From: Sagittula stellata E-37
Lineage (GTDB): Bacteria; Pseudomonadota; Alphaproteobacteria; Rhodobacterales; Rhodobacteraceae
Length of the DNA stretch: 64,000 nucleotides
Direction: 5' to 3'
NCBI RefSeq assembly: GCF_039724765.1
Contig: NZ_CP155729.1
Coordinates: 1,364,001 to 1,428,000, forward strand
Shown piece by piece: positions 1 through 8,502 of the stretch. A program made the position numbers and the translations under genes. Numbering within the stretch: position 1 is the stretch's first letter; each line of letters begins with the position of its first letter. The notes under the pieces are model-generated. The model did not search any database. It saw only the letters and a program-made list of their open reading frames with translations, and was not told where the DNA came from.

Positions 1-173
1 TAGTCATGGCGCGCACGCGCATCGGACAGCAACTTCGCCACGTCTATATGTGGCGCGGTCGACCAGCCGCCGGTGTTCACCTCCACACCGGCTAGGCCGA
101 GGCCTGCGGCGGCATCCAGCATCTGATCGAACGGCAAATGTTGCAGGCTGTCGGAAAGCGTCCCGAGTTTCAT
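1..173 (-). CDS. Sugar phosphate isomerase/epimerase-like protein (N-terminal part, cut by window edge)
   Basis: Reading leftward from an ATG at 171-173 gives 57 codons beginning MKLGTLSDSLQHLPFDQML and continuing with a GLAGVEVNTGGWS stretch. This is the usual opening of xylose-isomerase-like TIM-barrel proteins (IolE/IolI or sugar phosphate isomerase/epimerase type), where the first beta-strand carries a short KLG..SD motif and the second reads G-x-x-G-V-E. The gene runs off the left end, so metal ligands and length cannot be judged. It is divergent from the sugar ABC importer operon starting at 390, which also encodes three Gfo/Idh/MocA proteins. Such epimerases and oxidoreductases are commonly co-encoded in inositol or rare-sugar catabolism. 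The substrate is unknown. Confidence 0.6.
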   Translation of the reverse strand, partial: MKLGTLSDSLQHLPFDQMLDAAAGLGLAGVEVNTGGWSTAPHIDVAKLLSDARARHD

Positions 174-389
174 GCGTCAGGTCCTTCGGTGTCCACCTCC
201 GTGGCATAACGCGCCCAAGGTAAAGGAGTGATTTCAACGTCCGAGATTTCCACGACGGACGGGTGCACCGCTGGAGCATAGCAATCGTGCATCAATTTGG
301 TCCGTGGCAGGTTGACCCGGGCCGCGCGCAATCGCAGTATCCCGGCAGATCCCTGTGCCAAAGCGGGGACGACATGGGAGGAATTCGTA

Positions 390-1676
390 ATGCTGACAAG
401 ACGCGGAGCGCTGCGCGCCGTCGTGGCCGGATCCGTTTCGGCCCTTGCCCTGACCGCCGGTGCGGCACAGGCCGTGGAGCTCGACCTGATGATCTCGGAC
501 GTGGATGGCAAGGCCGCCATCATCCAGGAATTCGCGGAGCGCTATCAGGAACAGAACCCGGACGTGCAGATCACGCTCAATGCCGTGGGCTACAACGTCA
601 TCCGTGAACAGCTGCCGATCCAGCTGGAGGCGGGCACCGGGCCTGACCTGTCGTTTGTCACCAACCTCGGCGGCATGCATCCCTATTACGTGGACCTGTC
701 GCCCTACGTCGATGCCGAAGCGTGGGAAGCCGCATACGGCGCGGTCCTGCCCTGGTATCGCGCGGGCAACGAGGGCGGCATCTACGGCTTCCACACCGAA
801 ATGACGGTGACAGGCCCGTACGTGAACCTCACCATGTTCGAAGAGGCCGGCGTCGATCTGCCGGAGCCGGGGTCTACGTGGGAGGACTGGGCAGAGGCCA
901 CGCAGGCCGTGATGGACGAGACGGGTTCCTACGCCGGGATGGTGATGGACCGCTCCGGCCACCGCTTTGCAGGTCCGGCCATGTCCTATGGCGCCAAGTA
1001 CTTCGACGACGAGGGCCACCTGATTGTCGACGAGGGCTTCAAGGCTTTCGCGCAGATGATGCTCGACTGGCATGAAAGCGGCCTGATGCCCGCCGACATC
1101 TGGCCCGCCGCGTCGGGCGCAAAGTACACCAACGGAAACGAACTGTTCTTCAATCAGGAAGTGCCGTTCTACATGTCCGGATCGTGGAACACCTCGAATG
1201 TGCAGAGCAACGTGGGCGATGCCTTCGACTGGCAGGTGGTCCCCGTACCCTGCGGCCCGGATGGCTGCGGCGTGATGCCGGGTGGCGCGGGCCTTGTCGC
1301 CTTCAAGTCCGGCGATGCCGAGAAGGAAGCCGCCGCCGCCGCTTTCGTCGGGTGGATGGGCGAAGAGGAGCAGGCGCGCGAATGGTACGCCCGGACCTTC
1401 GCGATCCCGGCCCACGCCGGTTTGCAAAAGGAAGGGCTGGACTACGAGGCCGCCGGAGCGACCGAGGCCGTCGCCAACGCGCTTCAGGCCTTCACCGGCA
1501 TGGCCTCTGCCGCCGCCGAGCAGACCCCGCAGGCCTACGACCTCCAAGGCTCGCAGTTCGGGTTCGTGATGTACAACGCGACCGTGCAGTATCTCTCGGC
1601 GGCGATGAACGGAGAGCTGTCTCTGGACGAGGCGATGGCGAAGATTTCCGAGGAACTGGAAACCAACGCCCGCTGA
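390..1676 (+). CDS. Carbohydrate ABC transporter substrate-binding protein (family 1)
   Basis: 428 residues. The N-terminus MLTRRGALRAVVAG plus a hydrophobic run ending in AQA is an export signal, and the double Arg suggests Tat. The mature part resembles family-1 extracellular solute-binding proteins: an early VELDLMISD strand, EFAERYQEQNPDVQI near the N-terminus, and a FYMSGSWNTSN segment typical of the second lobe. It should capture a sugar or glycoside in the periplasm for the permeases that follow. ATG 390 is chosen because GGGAGG precedes it and the signal peptide begins there; the frame stays open upstream to 297 without such features. It is the first gene of an operon of eight. The substrate is not evident from sequence. 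Confidence 0.88.
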   Translation: MLTRRGALRAVVAGSVSALALTAGAAQAVELDLMISDVDGKAAIIQEFAERYQEQNPDVQITLNAVGYNVIREQLPIQLEAGTGPDLSFVTNLGGMHPYYVDLSPYVDAEAWEAAYGAVLPWYRAGNEGGIYGFHTEMTVTGPYVNLTMFEEAGVDLPEPGSTWEDWAEATQAVMDETGSYAGMVMDRSGHRFAGPAMSYGAKYFDDEGHLIVDEGFKAFAQMMLDWHESGLMPADIWPAASGAKYTNGNELFFNQEVPFYMSGSWNTSNVQSNVGDAFDWQVVPVPCGPDGCGVMPGGAGLVAFKSGDAEKEAAAAAFVGWMGEEEQAREWYARTFAIPAHAGLQKEGLDYEAAGATEAVANALQAFTGMASAAAEQTPQAYDLQGSQFGFVMYNATVQYLSAAMNGELSLDEAMAKISEELETNAR

Positions 1677-1742
1677 CGGATGTGCGCAGGGCGGACCGCG
1701 GTCCGCCCTGCCACGCCAAGGCCCCATGCGACGGGAGAGACC

Positions 1743-3167
1743 ATGACACCGGCCGGACTGGCGCTGACCATTCTCGGGCTTGCCTGGGTCGTGGGTGGAA
1801 GCGCGTGGCTGCTGAGCCACCGCAGCTACACCCTGAGACACGTGCCCCGCTTTTTCGCCGACCTGCTGGGGTTCCCCGTGGAGTTGTCACAAAGCCTGTT
1901 CGGACGGATCGGCGTGCCCTATGCGCTGCTTTTGCCGAACATGCTGATCTTCGGCTTCTTCACCTTCCTGCCAATGATCCTGAACGTCTACGTCTCGATG
2001 ACCGGGGGATCGTCCATCGCGCTCTTCGACCGGCCATTCGTCGGGCTGGAAAAATACCGCGACATCTTCGAATGCGCGAACATCCTTATCCCGAAGACCT
2101 GCAGCAACGCCGGCTACAACTTCTGGACCGGCATGTTCAACACGCTCTGGTTCGTGGTGATTCAGGTGCCGGTGATGGTCGTCGTGGCGCTGCTGACCGC
2201 GCTGGTGGTGAACCGCAACATCCGGGGCAGGGGATTCTGGCGGGCGATGTTCTTCTATCCGGTGATGCTGTCTCCGGTGGTCATCGCCAACATCTGGAAC
2301 TGGGTCCTGCACCGCAAGGGCGCGCTGAACGCCGCGATCGGCGGCACGCAGGACACCCTGACCGGCCTCGCCGGTCTGTCGGGCTTCGACATCGCGGCCA
2401 CCGTGCTCTTCGGCATCGTCCTGATGGTCGTTTCCGAGCGTACCCTGCGTGGCGAGCGCGGTCTCTCCACGCCCTGGGCCAGTGTCTTCTGCGGGATATT
2501 CGCACTCCTGACAGCCTGGGCGCAGCCCCTGTCTCTGGCAGGCCTGCCCGGCAGCGGCTGGCTGGGGTTGGCGCTCGCGGCGGCGCTCCTGTGGCTGGTG
2601 GCCAGCGAACGCGCAATCGCCCGCGCGGCGGTGATCGCCTTCGGCATCGCCGCCGTGCTGATGCTGCTGTCGATCCAGTTCGACGCGGTCTTCGACTTCG
2701 GGCGCCACCGTCCGGTGAACTGGCTGGTAACTCCGAACACCGGCTGGCCTTTCTTCTGGCTGGTCTTCGTCTTCTGCTGGTCGCACATGGGGTTCTACAT
2801 GCTGATCCTGCTGGCCGGCCTGCAGGCCATTCCCGCGGACCTCTACGAAGCCGCCAAGATGGATGCCACCAAACCGTTCCGCGCCTTCCGCCGCATCACC
2901 CTGCCGCTGGTCATGCCGACCCTGACCGTCGTCCTCGTGCTCTCGCTTATCCGTTCCTTCCAGATCTTCGACGAGGTCTACCTCCTGACCGGCGGCGGTC
3001 CCGGGCGCGAAACCTTCATGGTCGTGCAGAACATCTACGAGGTCGCCTTTTCCTCGAACCACCCCGACTACGGACAGGCGGCGGCCGGCTCGATCCTCAT
3101 GGCTGTCGTCATCGCCGTCTTCACCTTCTTCCAGCTCTGGATGACACGGAGGCAATCGGACCTGTGA
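1743..3167 (+). CDS. Sugar ABC transporter permease (MalF-like position) with extra membrane segments
   Basis: 474 residues, against about 300 for ordinary sugar permeases of this type. The C-terminal half carries the ATPase-contacting EAA loop (DLYEAAKMDATKPFRAF), followed by a FDEVYLLTGGGPG segment typical of the MalF-type subunit. Between the third core membrane helix and the EAA half there is an insertion of about 130 residues, roughly nucleotides 2330-2700. It contains several hydrophobic stretches (for example AATVLFGIVLMVV and LGLALAAALLWLVAS), which look like added transmembrane helices. The start at 1743 follows GGGAGAG. The gene is co-directional with its partner permease at 3274, separated by a short intergenic repeat. 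Function as an importer subunit is secure; the role of the insertion is unknown. Confidence 0.87.
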   Translation: MTPAGLALTILGLAWVVGGSAWLLSHRSYTLRHVPRFFADLLGFPVELSQSLFGRIGVPYALLLPNMLIFGFFTFLPMILNVYVSMTGGSSIALFDRPFVGLEKYRDIFECANILIPKTCSNAGYNFWTGMFNTLWFVVIQVPVMVVVALLTALVVNRNIRGRGFWRAMFFYPVMLSPVVIANIWNWVLHRKGALNAAIGGTQDTLTGLAGLSGFDIAATVLFGIVLMVVSERTLRGERGLSTPWASVFCGIFALLTAWAQPLSLAGLPGSGWLGLALAAALLWLVASERAIARAAVIAFGIAAVLMLLSIQFDAVFDFGRHRPVNWLVTPNTGWPFFWLVFVFCWSHMGFYMLILLAGLQAIPADLYEAAKMDATKPFRAFRRITLPLVMPTLTVVLVLSLIRSFQIFDEVYLLTGGGPGRETFMVVQNIYEVAFSSNHPDYGQAAAGSILMAVVIAVFTFFQLWMTRRQSDL

Positions 3168-3200
3168 TACATACGCCGCCCGCCCGCCGAAAGGCGCCCG

Positions 3201-3234
3201 CCCTTCATCTTGGCCAAAATACCTCCGCCGGAGG
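3201..3234. repeat. Short roseobacter-type intergenic repeat, copy 1
   Basis: The stretch begins CCCTTCATCTTGGCCAAAAT and continues into a CCTCCGCCGGAGG hairpin. The core CTTCATCTTGG plus an A/C-rich link and TACCTC recurs at 57217 in the same orientation and at 13946 inverted. It sits between the two sugar permease genes. Such elements scattered between genes act as small hairpin repeats; the function here is unknown. Confidence 0.6.
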
Positions 3235-3273
3235 CATCCGTCCTCGCCGCCCACACCGGGGCCGGTCTTCCGC

Positions 3274-4353
3274 ATGAGCGTCGCAACCTTCCTCTCCCGC
3301 ACCTCGGGCAACCGCGAGACCGCCGACCGGATCGGCATCCAGGACGTGCTGGCGTACGGCTACCTCGTGGTCGGCGTGCTGGTCATTCTCGTGCCGGTGC
3401 TCTGGACTCTGTTTTCCTCCATCAAGCCGGAAACCGCCGTCGACAGTTTCGACACGCGGATTCTGCCCATGAGCCAGGTGATCCGGGAAATCGAAGGCGT
3501 CGGCGAGAAACCCGTCTGGATCTGGACGGCAGAGGACGGCACGGAAACGCTGGTCTTCAAGGCAGGCCCGACACGCCGGATCACAGAAGTCGCGCGGCTC
3601 GACGCGCCTGAAGACGTCTTCGAGGTGCCCCGCGAACAACTGCGCGAGCAGGAGGAAATGCGGGTCGCGGTAGAGAACTACCTCGATCCGATCCTGAAGC
3701 GGAACGGGCAGGAGACCTTCAACTTCTTCACCTATCTCGCCAACTCCGTCTTCGTCACCGTCGCGGCCACGCTCATCACGCTGCTGATCAACGCCATGGC
3801 CGCGTTTGCCCTGTCGAAATACCGGTTTCCCGGGCGGCTGACCTTCACCATCCTGATCGTCGCGACCCTGCTGATCCCGGCCTCGATCATCCTCGTGTCG
3901 CTGTTCTTCGTGGTCTGGTCCTTCGGCATCTTCGGGTCGCTCTGGGGGGTCATCATCCCCGCCGCCGCCACGCCCACCGGGGTTTTCCTGCTCAGGCAAT
4001 ACATGCTGACCATTCCCGACGAACTGCTCGAGGCCGCGCGCATGGATGCGGCATCGGAATGGCGGATCTTCTGGCGGATCGTGTTGCCGCTTTCGTTGCC
4101 CGCGCTCAGCGTGCTGGCGATCCTCAGCGTGATCTGGCGCTGGAACGACTTCCTCTGGCCGCTGATCGTGCTGATCTCCGACCCGACGAAACACACGCTG
4201 CAACTGGGCCTCACCCAGTTCGCCGGCGAGTTCAATTCCGATTTCCACTACATCCTCGCCATGACCGTGGTGACGCTCATCCCGATAACGCTGGTCTTTG
4301 TCTGGTTGCAGCGGTTCATCACCACCGGCATCGCCACGACCGGGCTGAAATGA
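3274..4353 (+). CDS. Carbohydrate ABC transporter permease (MalG-like position) with long first periplasmic loop
   Basis: 359 residues. A membrane helix near residues 28-48 is followed by a hydrophilic insert of about 90 residues (SIKPETAVDSFDTR to NGQETFNFF). The remaining helices come next, with the EAA motif ELLEAARMDAASEWRIFWRI, and the protein ends in a helix before a TTGIATTGLK tail typical of MalG-type subunits. Ordinary members are about 280 residues, so the periplasmic loop accounts for the excess length. It pairs with the permease at 1743, which is also enlarged, suggesting the two inserts evolved together in this importer family. The stop is followed 10 bases later by the ATPase gene. 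Confidence 0.88.
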   Translation: MSVATFLSRTSGNRETADRIGIQDVLAYGYLVVGVLVILVPVLWTLFSSIKPETAVDSFDTRILPMSQVIREIEGVGEKPVWIWTAEDGTETLVFKAGPTRRITEVARLDAPEDVFEVPREQLREQEEMRVAVENYLDPILKRNGQETFNFFTYLANSVFVTVAATLITLLINAMAAFALSKYRFPGRLTFTILIVATLLIPASIILVSLFFVVWSFGIFGSLWGVIIPAAATPTGVFLLRQYMLTIPDELLEAARMDAASEWRIFWRIVLPLSLPALSVLAILSVIWRWNDFLWPLIVLISDPTKHTLQLGLTQFAGEFNSDFHYILAMTVVTLIPITLVFVWLQRFITTGIATTGLK

Positions 4354-4363
4354 CAGGTTTGAC

Positions 4364-5437
4364 ATGACGGACACGACCCACGCGCTGGAGCTGAACCAGA
4401 TCCGCAAGAGCTTTGGCCCCGTCGATGTGATCCATGGCATCGACCTCGCCATCGAGGACGGGGAGTTCGTGGTCTTCGTCGGCCCCTCCGGCTGCGGGAA
4501 GTCGACGCTCCTGCGGCTGATCGCGGGCCTCGACGATCCGACCTCCGGCGACATCGTGCTGAAAGGCAAGCGGGTGAACGGCATCCCGGCGTCCGAACGT
4601 GGCCTCAGCATGGTGTTTCAGAGCTACGCGCTCTATCCACACATGTCGGTCCGTCAAAACCTGTCCTTCGGTCTGGAGAACATGCGGATGCCCCGCGAGG
4701 AAATCGCGCAGCGCGTGGATGCCGCCGCGAAGATGCTCCAGATCGACCACCTGCTGTCGCGCCGCCCCGGGCAGCTCTCGGGCGGGCAAAGGCAGCGCGT
4801 GGCCATCGGGCGGGCCATCGTGCGAGAGCCGGTGATCTTCCTCTTCGACGAGCCGCTGTCGAACCTCGATGCCGAACTCCGTCTGCAAATGCGGGTGGAG
4901 ATCAGCGACCTGCACGCCAAGTTGGGCAACACGATGATCTACGTCACCCATGACCAGATCGAGGCGATGACCATGGCCGACCGGATCGTCGTCCTGCGCG
5001 GCGGCCGGATCGAGCAGGTGGGACGTCCGCTGGACCTCTACAACAACCCCGCGAACCGCTTCGTGGCGGGGTTCATCGGCGCGCCGCAGATGAACTTCCT
5101 GAATGCAACGCTGAACGGCGGCGTGCTGACGCTCGACTGCGGGATGGTCCGTGACGTGCCCTCGACCCACACGGGCAAAGTGACGCTGGGCATCCGTCCG
5201 GAACGCATCGGCGTCTCGCTCGACGGGCATGGGGACGAAGTCATCACCGTCGAAAACTACGAACAACTCGGCGCCGTGACATACATCTACGGCGTGTTTG
5301 CGAACGGCGAACGGCTGACGGTGCAGCACGCCCACCAGATCCCCCTGAAGCGCGGACAAAAGATCGGCGTGACATTTCCCACCGAAGCATTCCACCTGTT
5401 CGGAGAAGACGAAAAGACACTGGAGATGAACCTTTGA
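4364..5437 (+). CDS. Sugar ABC transporter ATP-binding protein (UgpC/MalK family)
   Basis: 357 residues. Walker A is GPSGCGKST (residues 40-48), the Q-loop lies in VFQSYALYPHMSV, the signature is LSGGQRQR (138-145), Walker B is IFLFDEP (158-164), and the switch His is in YVTHDQIEAM. The C-terminal 120 residues form the TOBE/MOP-like domain characteristic of the MalK/UgpC group (LGIRPERIG). It energises the two permeases just upstream. Its TGA overlaps the TTG start of the next gene, a sign of translational coupling. Confidence 0.92.
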   Translation: MTDTTHALELNQIRKSFGPVDVIHGIDLAIEDGEFVVFVGPSGCGKSTLLRLIAGLDDPTSGDIVLKGKRVNGIPASERGLSMVFQSYALYPHMSVRQNLSFGLENMRMPREEIAQRVDAAAKMLQIDHLLSRRPGQLSGGQRQRVAIGRAIVREPVIFLFDEPLSNLDAELRLQMRVEISDLHAKLGNTMIYVTHDQIEAMTMADRIVVLRGGRIEQVGRPLDLYNNPANRFVAGFIGAPQMNFLNATLNGGVLTLDCGMVRDVPSTHTGKVTLGIRPERIGVSLDGHGDEVITVENYEQLGAVTYIYGVFANGERLTVQHAHQIPLKRGQKIGVTFPTEAFHLFGEDEKTLEMNL

Positions 5438-6450
5438 AATGCGCTCTGATCGGTCTTGGCATGGTGTCGAAGACCTATGGCGACGCGATTGCCAACTGCG
5501 ATACGGTAGACCTTTCGCTGGTCTACGCGCGCAACCCTGACTCGCGCAGCAAATTCCTTGCCGACTGGCCGCAGCTTGATGCACGCGCAGCAGCGAGTGT
5601 GGAGGAAATCGCCGCCTCCGACGTGGACTTCGTGATCCTGACGACGCCCCCCAACGCGCGTGCAGAGATCGTCGCAACACTGGCCGCGGCGGGCAAGCCG
5701 ATCCTGATGGAGAAACCGGTGGAGCGCACCCTGTCCGCGGCCACGGCGCTGGTCGAACGATGCGAGACGGCGGATGTACCGCTGGGGATCATGCTCCAGC
5801 ACCGGGCCCGTCCAGTGGTCGCCGAATTGCGCGCGGTGATCGGCGACCTCGGGTCGCTGCGCATGGCCGAGGTCAACGTGCCCTGGTGGCGACCGCAGGC
5901 CTACTACGACGAGCCGGGCCGCGGCACCTACGCACGCGACGGGGGCGGGGTCATGATTTCGCAGGCGATCCACACCATGGACCTGATGCTGTCCTTGACC
6001 GGCCCGGTGGCCGCGGTGTCGGCCATGTCCGCCACGACCGGTTTTCACGATATGGAGTCCGAGGACTTCGTTTGCGCCGGGCTACGCTTTGCCAACGGGG
6101 CGGTCGGGCAATTGTTCGCGACGACCGCCAGCTTCCCGGGTAGGGGAGAAACCGTCACCCTGCATTTCGCCGAAGGCTCTGCGCATCTCGAAGCCGGGCA
6201 GTTGCGGATCGACCGCCGCGACGGCACGTCCGAGGTGCTGGGGCAGGCGGCCACGTCGGGCGCCGGGGCCGACCCGATGGCCTTTACCTCAGACTGGCAC
6301 CGCTTCGTGATCGAGGATTTCGCGCAGGCTCTGACCGACCAGCGTGCACCGCTCGTGCCGGGCCGCGCCGCGCTGGAGGTACACAGGCTGATCGCGGCAC
6401 TGGAAGACGCCGGGCGCACCGGCACGACCGTTTCCCTGAAGGATGTATAA
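5434..6450 (+). CDS. Gfo/Idh/MocA family oxidoreductase (first of three)
   Basis: 338 residues. It has an N-terminal Rossmann fold starting KCALIGLGMVSK, a TTPPNARAEI loop and the family hallmark EKP (MEKPVERT), whose Lys contacts the nicotinamide side. The C-terminal alpha/beta domain includes GGGVMISQAIHTMDLML, where the His is in the usual catalytic position. It presumably oxidises or reduces a sugar or cyclitol with NAD(P). The start is TTG at 5434, overlapping the preceding TGA by four bases and preceded by GGAGATG, so no ATG is needed. The neighbouring genes are two more members of the same family, implying successive redox steps on the imported substrate. Confidence 0.88.
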   Translation: MKCALIGLGMVSKTYGDAIANCDTVDLSLVYARNPDSRSKFLADWPQLDARAAASVEEIAASDVDFVILTTPPNARAEIVATLAAAGKPILMEKPVERTLSAATALVERCETADVPLGIMLQHRARPVVAELRAVIGDLGSLRMAEVNVPWWRPQAYYDEPGRGTYARDGGGVMISQAIHTMDLMLSLTGPVAAVSAMSATTGFHDMESEDFVCAGLRFANGAVGQLFATTASFPGRGETVTLHFAEGSAHLEAGQLRIDRRDGTSEVLGQAATSGAGADPMAFTSDWHRFVIEDFAQALTDQRAPLVPGRAALEVHRLIAALEDAGRTGTTVSLKDV

Positions 6451-6451
6451 A

Positions 6452-7453
6452 ATGAGCCTGAAACTGGGCGTATTGGGCATCGACCACGGGCATATCTTCG
6501 GAATGCTCGGCGGGATGAAGGCGCTGGGGTGTACCTGCGCAAATTACTGGACCGACGGCCCCGCCGTGACCGAGGACAAGTTCAACGAGGTCTTTCCCGA
6601 CGTCGATAGGGTCAGCGATCGGCGCGCGATCCTCGACGCCGATCTGGACATGATCCTGATATCCGCCGTCCCCGCCGATCGCGCCGCACTGGCGATCGAG
6701 GCGATGGAAGCGGGCAAGGACGTCATGGTCGACAAGCCGGGCTGCACCACGCTGGACCAGCTCGACGCGATCCGCGACTGCGTGGCCCGGACCGGGCGCA
6801 TCTGGTCGGTGAATTTCTCCGAGCGGTTCGAGGTGCGGGCTGCGGCCAAGGCCTCCGAACTGGTGGCAGCGGGCGCCATCGGACGTGTCGTGCAGGTGGT
6901 CACGCTGGCGCCCCACAAGCAGAACCTGAAGACCCGCCCCGATTGGTATTTCCTGAAGCAGCGCTACGGTGGCATCCTCTGCGACATCGGTTCCCACCAG
7001 GTGGATCAGTTCCTGCACTTCACCGGCTCTACCGAGGTGACCATCGGGCACGCTCTGGCCGAGAACACGACCCGCCCCGAGTATCCCGGCTTTCAGGACT
7101 TTGGCGAGATGACCCTCGTCGGCGACAAGGGCCACGGCTACCTGCGGCTCGACTGGTTCACGCCGGACGGCCTGCCCACATGGGGCGACGGGCGGCTTTT
7201 CCTGCTGGGCACCGAGGGCACCATCGAGTGCCGTAAATACACCGACATCGGGCAGCCGCATCGCACCGATAACCTCTACCTCGTGAACGCGGAGGAGAAC
7301 GTGCACATAGATTGCCGCGAAGTGGAACTGCCCTACTTCGGACGCCTGATCTCGGACGTGCAGGACAGGACGGAAACCGCCGCGACACAGGCCCACACCT
7401 TCCGCACGATGGAGATCGCGATCCGGGCGCAGATGAAGGCGGACGGCCTATGA
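6452..7453 (+). CDS. Gfo/Idh/MocA family oxidoreductase (second of three)
   Basis: 333 residues from ATG 6452. An alternative ATG at 6443 adds three residues but lacks room for the GAAGG Shine-Dalgarno sequence at 6437-6442, so 6452 is preferred. The Rossmann start is KLGVLGIDHGHIFGML, a slightly divergent glycine pattern. The EKP hallmark is replaced by DKP (MVDKPGCTT). The C-terminal domain includes YGGILCDIGSHQVDQFLHF with the expected His. Substitution of E by D next to the catalytic Lys is seen in part of the family. The stop overlaps the next ATG in an ATGA. Confidence 0.87.
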   Translation: MSLKLGVLGIDHGHIFGMLGGMKALGCTCANYWTDGPAVTEDKFNEVFPDVDRVSDRRAILDADLDMILISAVPADRAALAIEAMEAGKDVMVDKPGCTTLDQLDAIRDCVARTGRIWSVNFSERFEVRAAAKASELVAAGAIGRVVQVVTLAPHKQNLKTRPDWYFLKQRYGGILCDIGSHQVDQFLHFTGSTEVTIGHALAENTTRPEYPGFQDFGEMTLVGDKGHGYLRLDWFTPDGLPTWGDGRLFLLGTEGTIECRKYTDIGQPHRTDNLYLVNAEENVHIDCREVELPYFGRLISDVQDRTETAATQAHTFRTMEIAIRAQMKADGL

Positions 7454-8502
7454 CACGGGTCGCCATCGTCGGGGCGGGCATCGGGGCGGAACACCTTGCC
7501 GCCTATTCTGAGCTCCCCGACCTGTTCGAAGTAGCGACGGTCTGCGATCTGAACCTCGCCCGCGCGGAGGCTGTGGCCGCGCCCTACGGTATCCCGGTGA
7601 CAGCGGATTTCGCGGCGGTGCTGGCGTCGGACGTCGATCTGATCGACGTGTGCCTGCCGCCGCACCTGCACCTGTCTGCCTGCCTGAAGGCACTGGAGGC
7701 GGGCAAGGACGTGGTCTGTGAAAAGCCGCTCGTCGCCTCGCTGGCGGAGGCGGACCGGTTGATCGCCAAGGCCGCGGAGACGGGTGGCAGGGTCTTCCCG
7801 GTGTTCCAGTACCGCTTTGGCCTCGGCACCGCGCAACTGCGCGCCATCGTCGAGGCCGGGCTGGCTGGCAAGCTTTATGCCGGCACGATCGAGACGCACT
7901 GGAACCGCGACGCGGCCTATTACGCCGTGGATTGGCGCGGGACATGGGCCGGAGAGCGCGGCGGCGCGATCCTCGGCCACGCGATCCATATCCACGACTT
8001 CCTTCCAGCCTTCCTCGGCCCTGTCGCGCGCGTCTACGCGGAACTGGCGACCCGGGTGAACGAGATCGAGGTAGAGGACTGCGCCGCCCTCTCGTTGCGC
8101 ATGGAGAACGGCGCGGTTCTGACCTCCTCGGTGACTCTGGGCGCGGCGACGGACACCACCCGGATGCGTCTGGTTTTCGAGGGCGTGACTGTCGAGACGG
8201 GCCTGTCGCCCTACAAACCGGCGCAATCCGCATGGCAGTTCACGCCGCGCGCGCCGGTCACGGCCGAGCAGATCGCGGAGGTGCTGTCCGCTGTCGGCCC
8301 GCAGGATGTCGGGTTCACCGGCTTTTTCCGCGCGGTTGCGGAGGCTTTGGAAGGCAACGGCGGGCGCGAGGTTACACTGGCCGATGGACGTCGGTCGCTG
8401 GAGTTCGTCAGCGCGATCTACCAGTCGTCCCGCACCGGTTTGCCGGTGGACCTGCCGCTTGGGGCCGACTTCCCGCTCTACGATGGCTGGCTGCCCGCTT
8501 GA
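7450..8502 (+). CDS. Gfo/Idh/MocA family oxidoreductase (third of three)
   Basis: 350 residues. The ATG at 7450 lies in an ATGA overlap with the preceding stop, and the frame is open far upstream, but the Rossmann strand TRVAIVGAGIGAEHL fixes this start. The motif CEKPLVAS is the standard EKP. The C-terminal domain contains GERGGAILGHAIHIHDFL with the catalytic His region. It acts with the two preceding paralogues. The three proteins are clearly different from one another rather than recent duplicates, so they probably catalyse distinct steps, such as oxidation, isomerisation via a keto intermediate, and re-reduction. Confidence 0.87.
   Translation: MTRVAIVGAGIGAEHLAAYSELPDLFEVATVCDLNLARAEAVAAPYGIPVTADFAAVLASDVDLIDVCLPPHLHLSACLKALEAGKDVVCEKPLVASLAEADRLIAKAAETGGRVFPVFQYRFGLGTAQLRAIVEAGLAGKLYAGTIETHWNRDAAYYAVDWRGTWAGERGGAILGHAIHIHDFLPAFLGPVARVYAELATRVNEIEVEDCAALSLRMENGAVLTSSVTLGAATDTTRMRLVFEGVTVETGLSPYKPAQSAWQFTPRAPVTAEQIAEVLSAVGPQDVGFTGFFRAVAEALEGNGGREVTLADGRRSLEFVSAIYQSSRTGLPVDLPLGADFPLYDGWLPA

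Noticed and set aside
234..1841. Long minus-strand open frame antisense to the sugar-binding protein gene
   Set aside because: Composition is His/Arg/Gly-rich shadow sequence of a high-GC gene; the plus-strand frame has a signal peptide, ribosome-binding site and family motifs.
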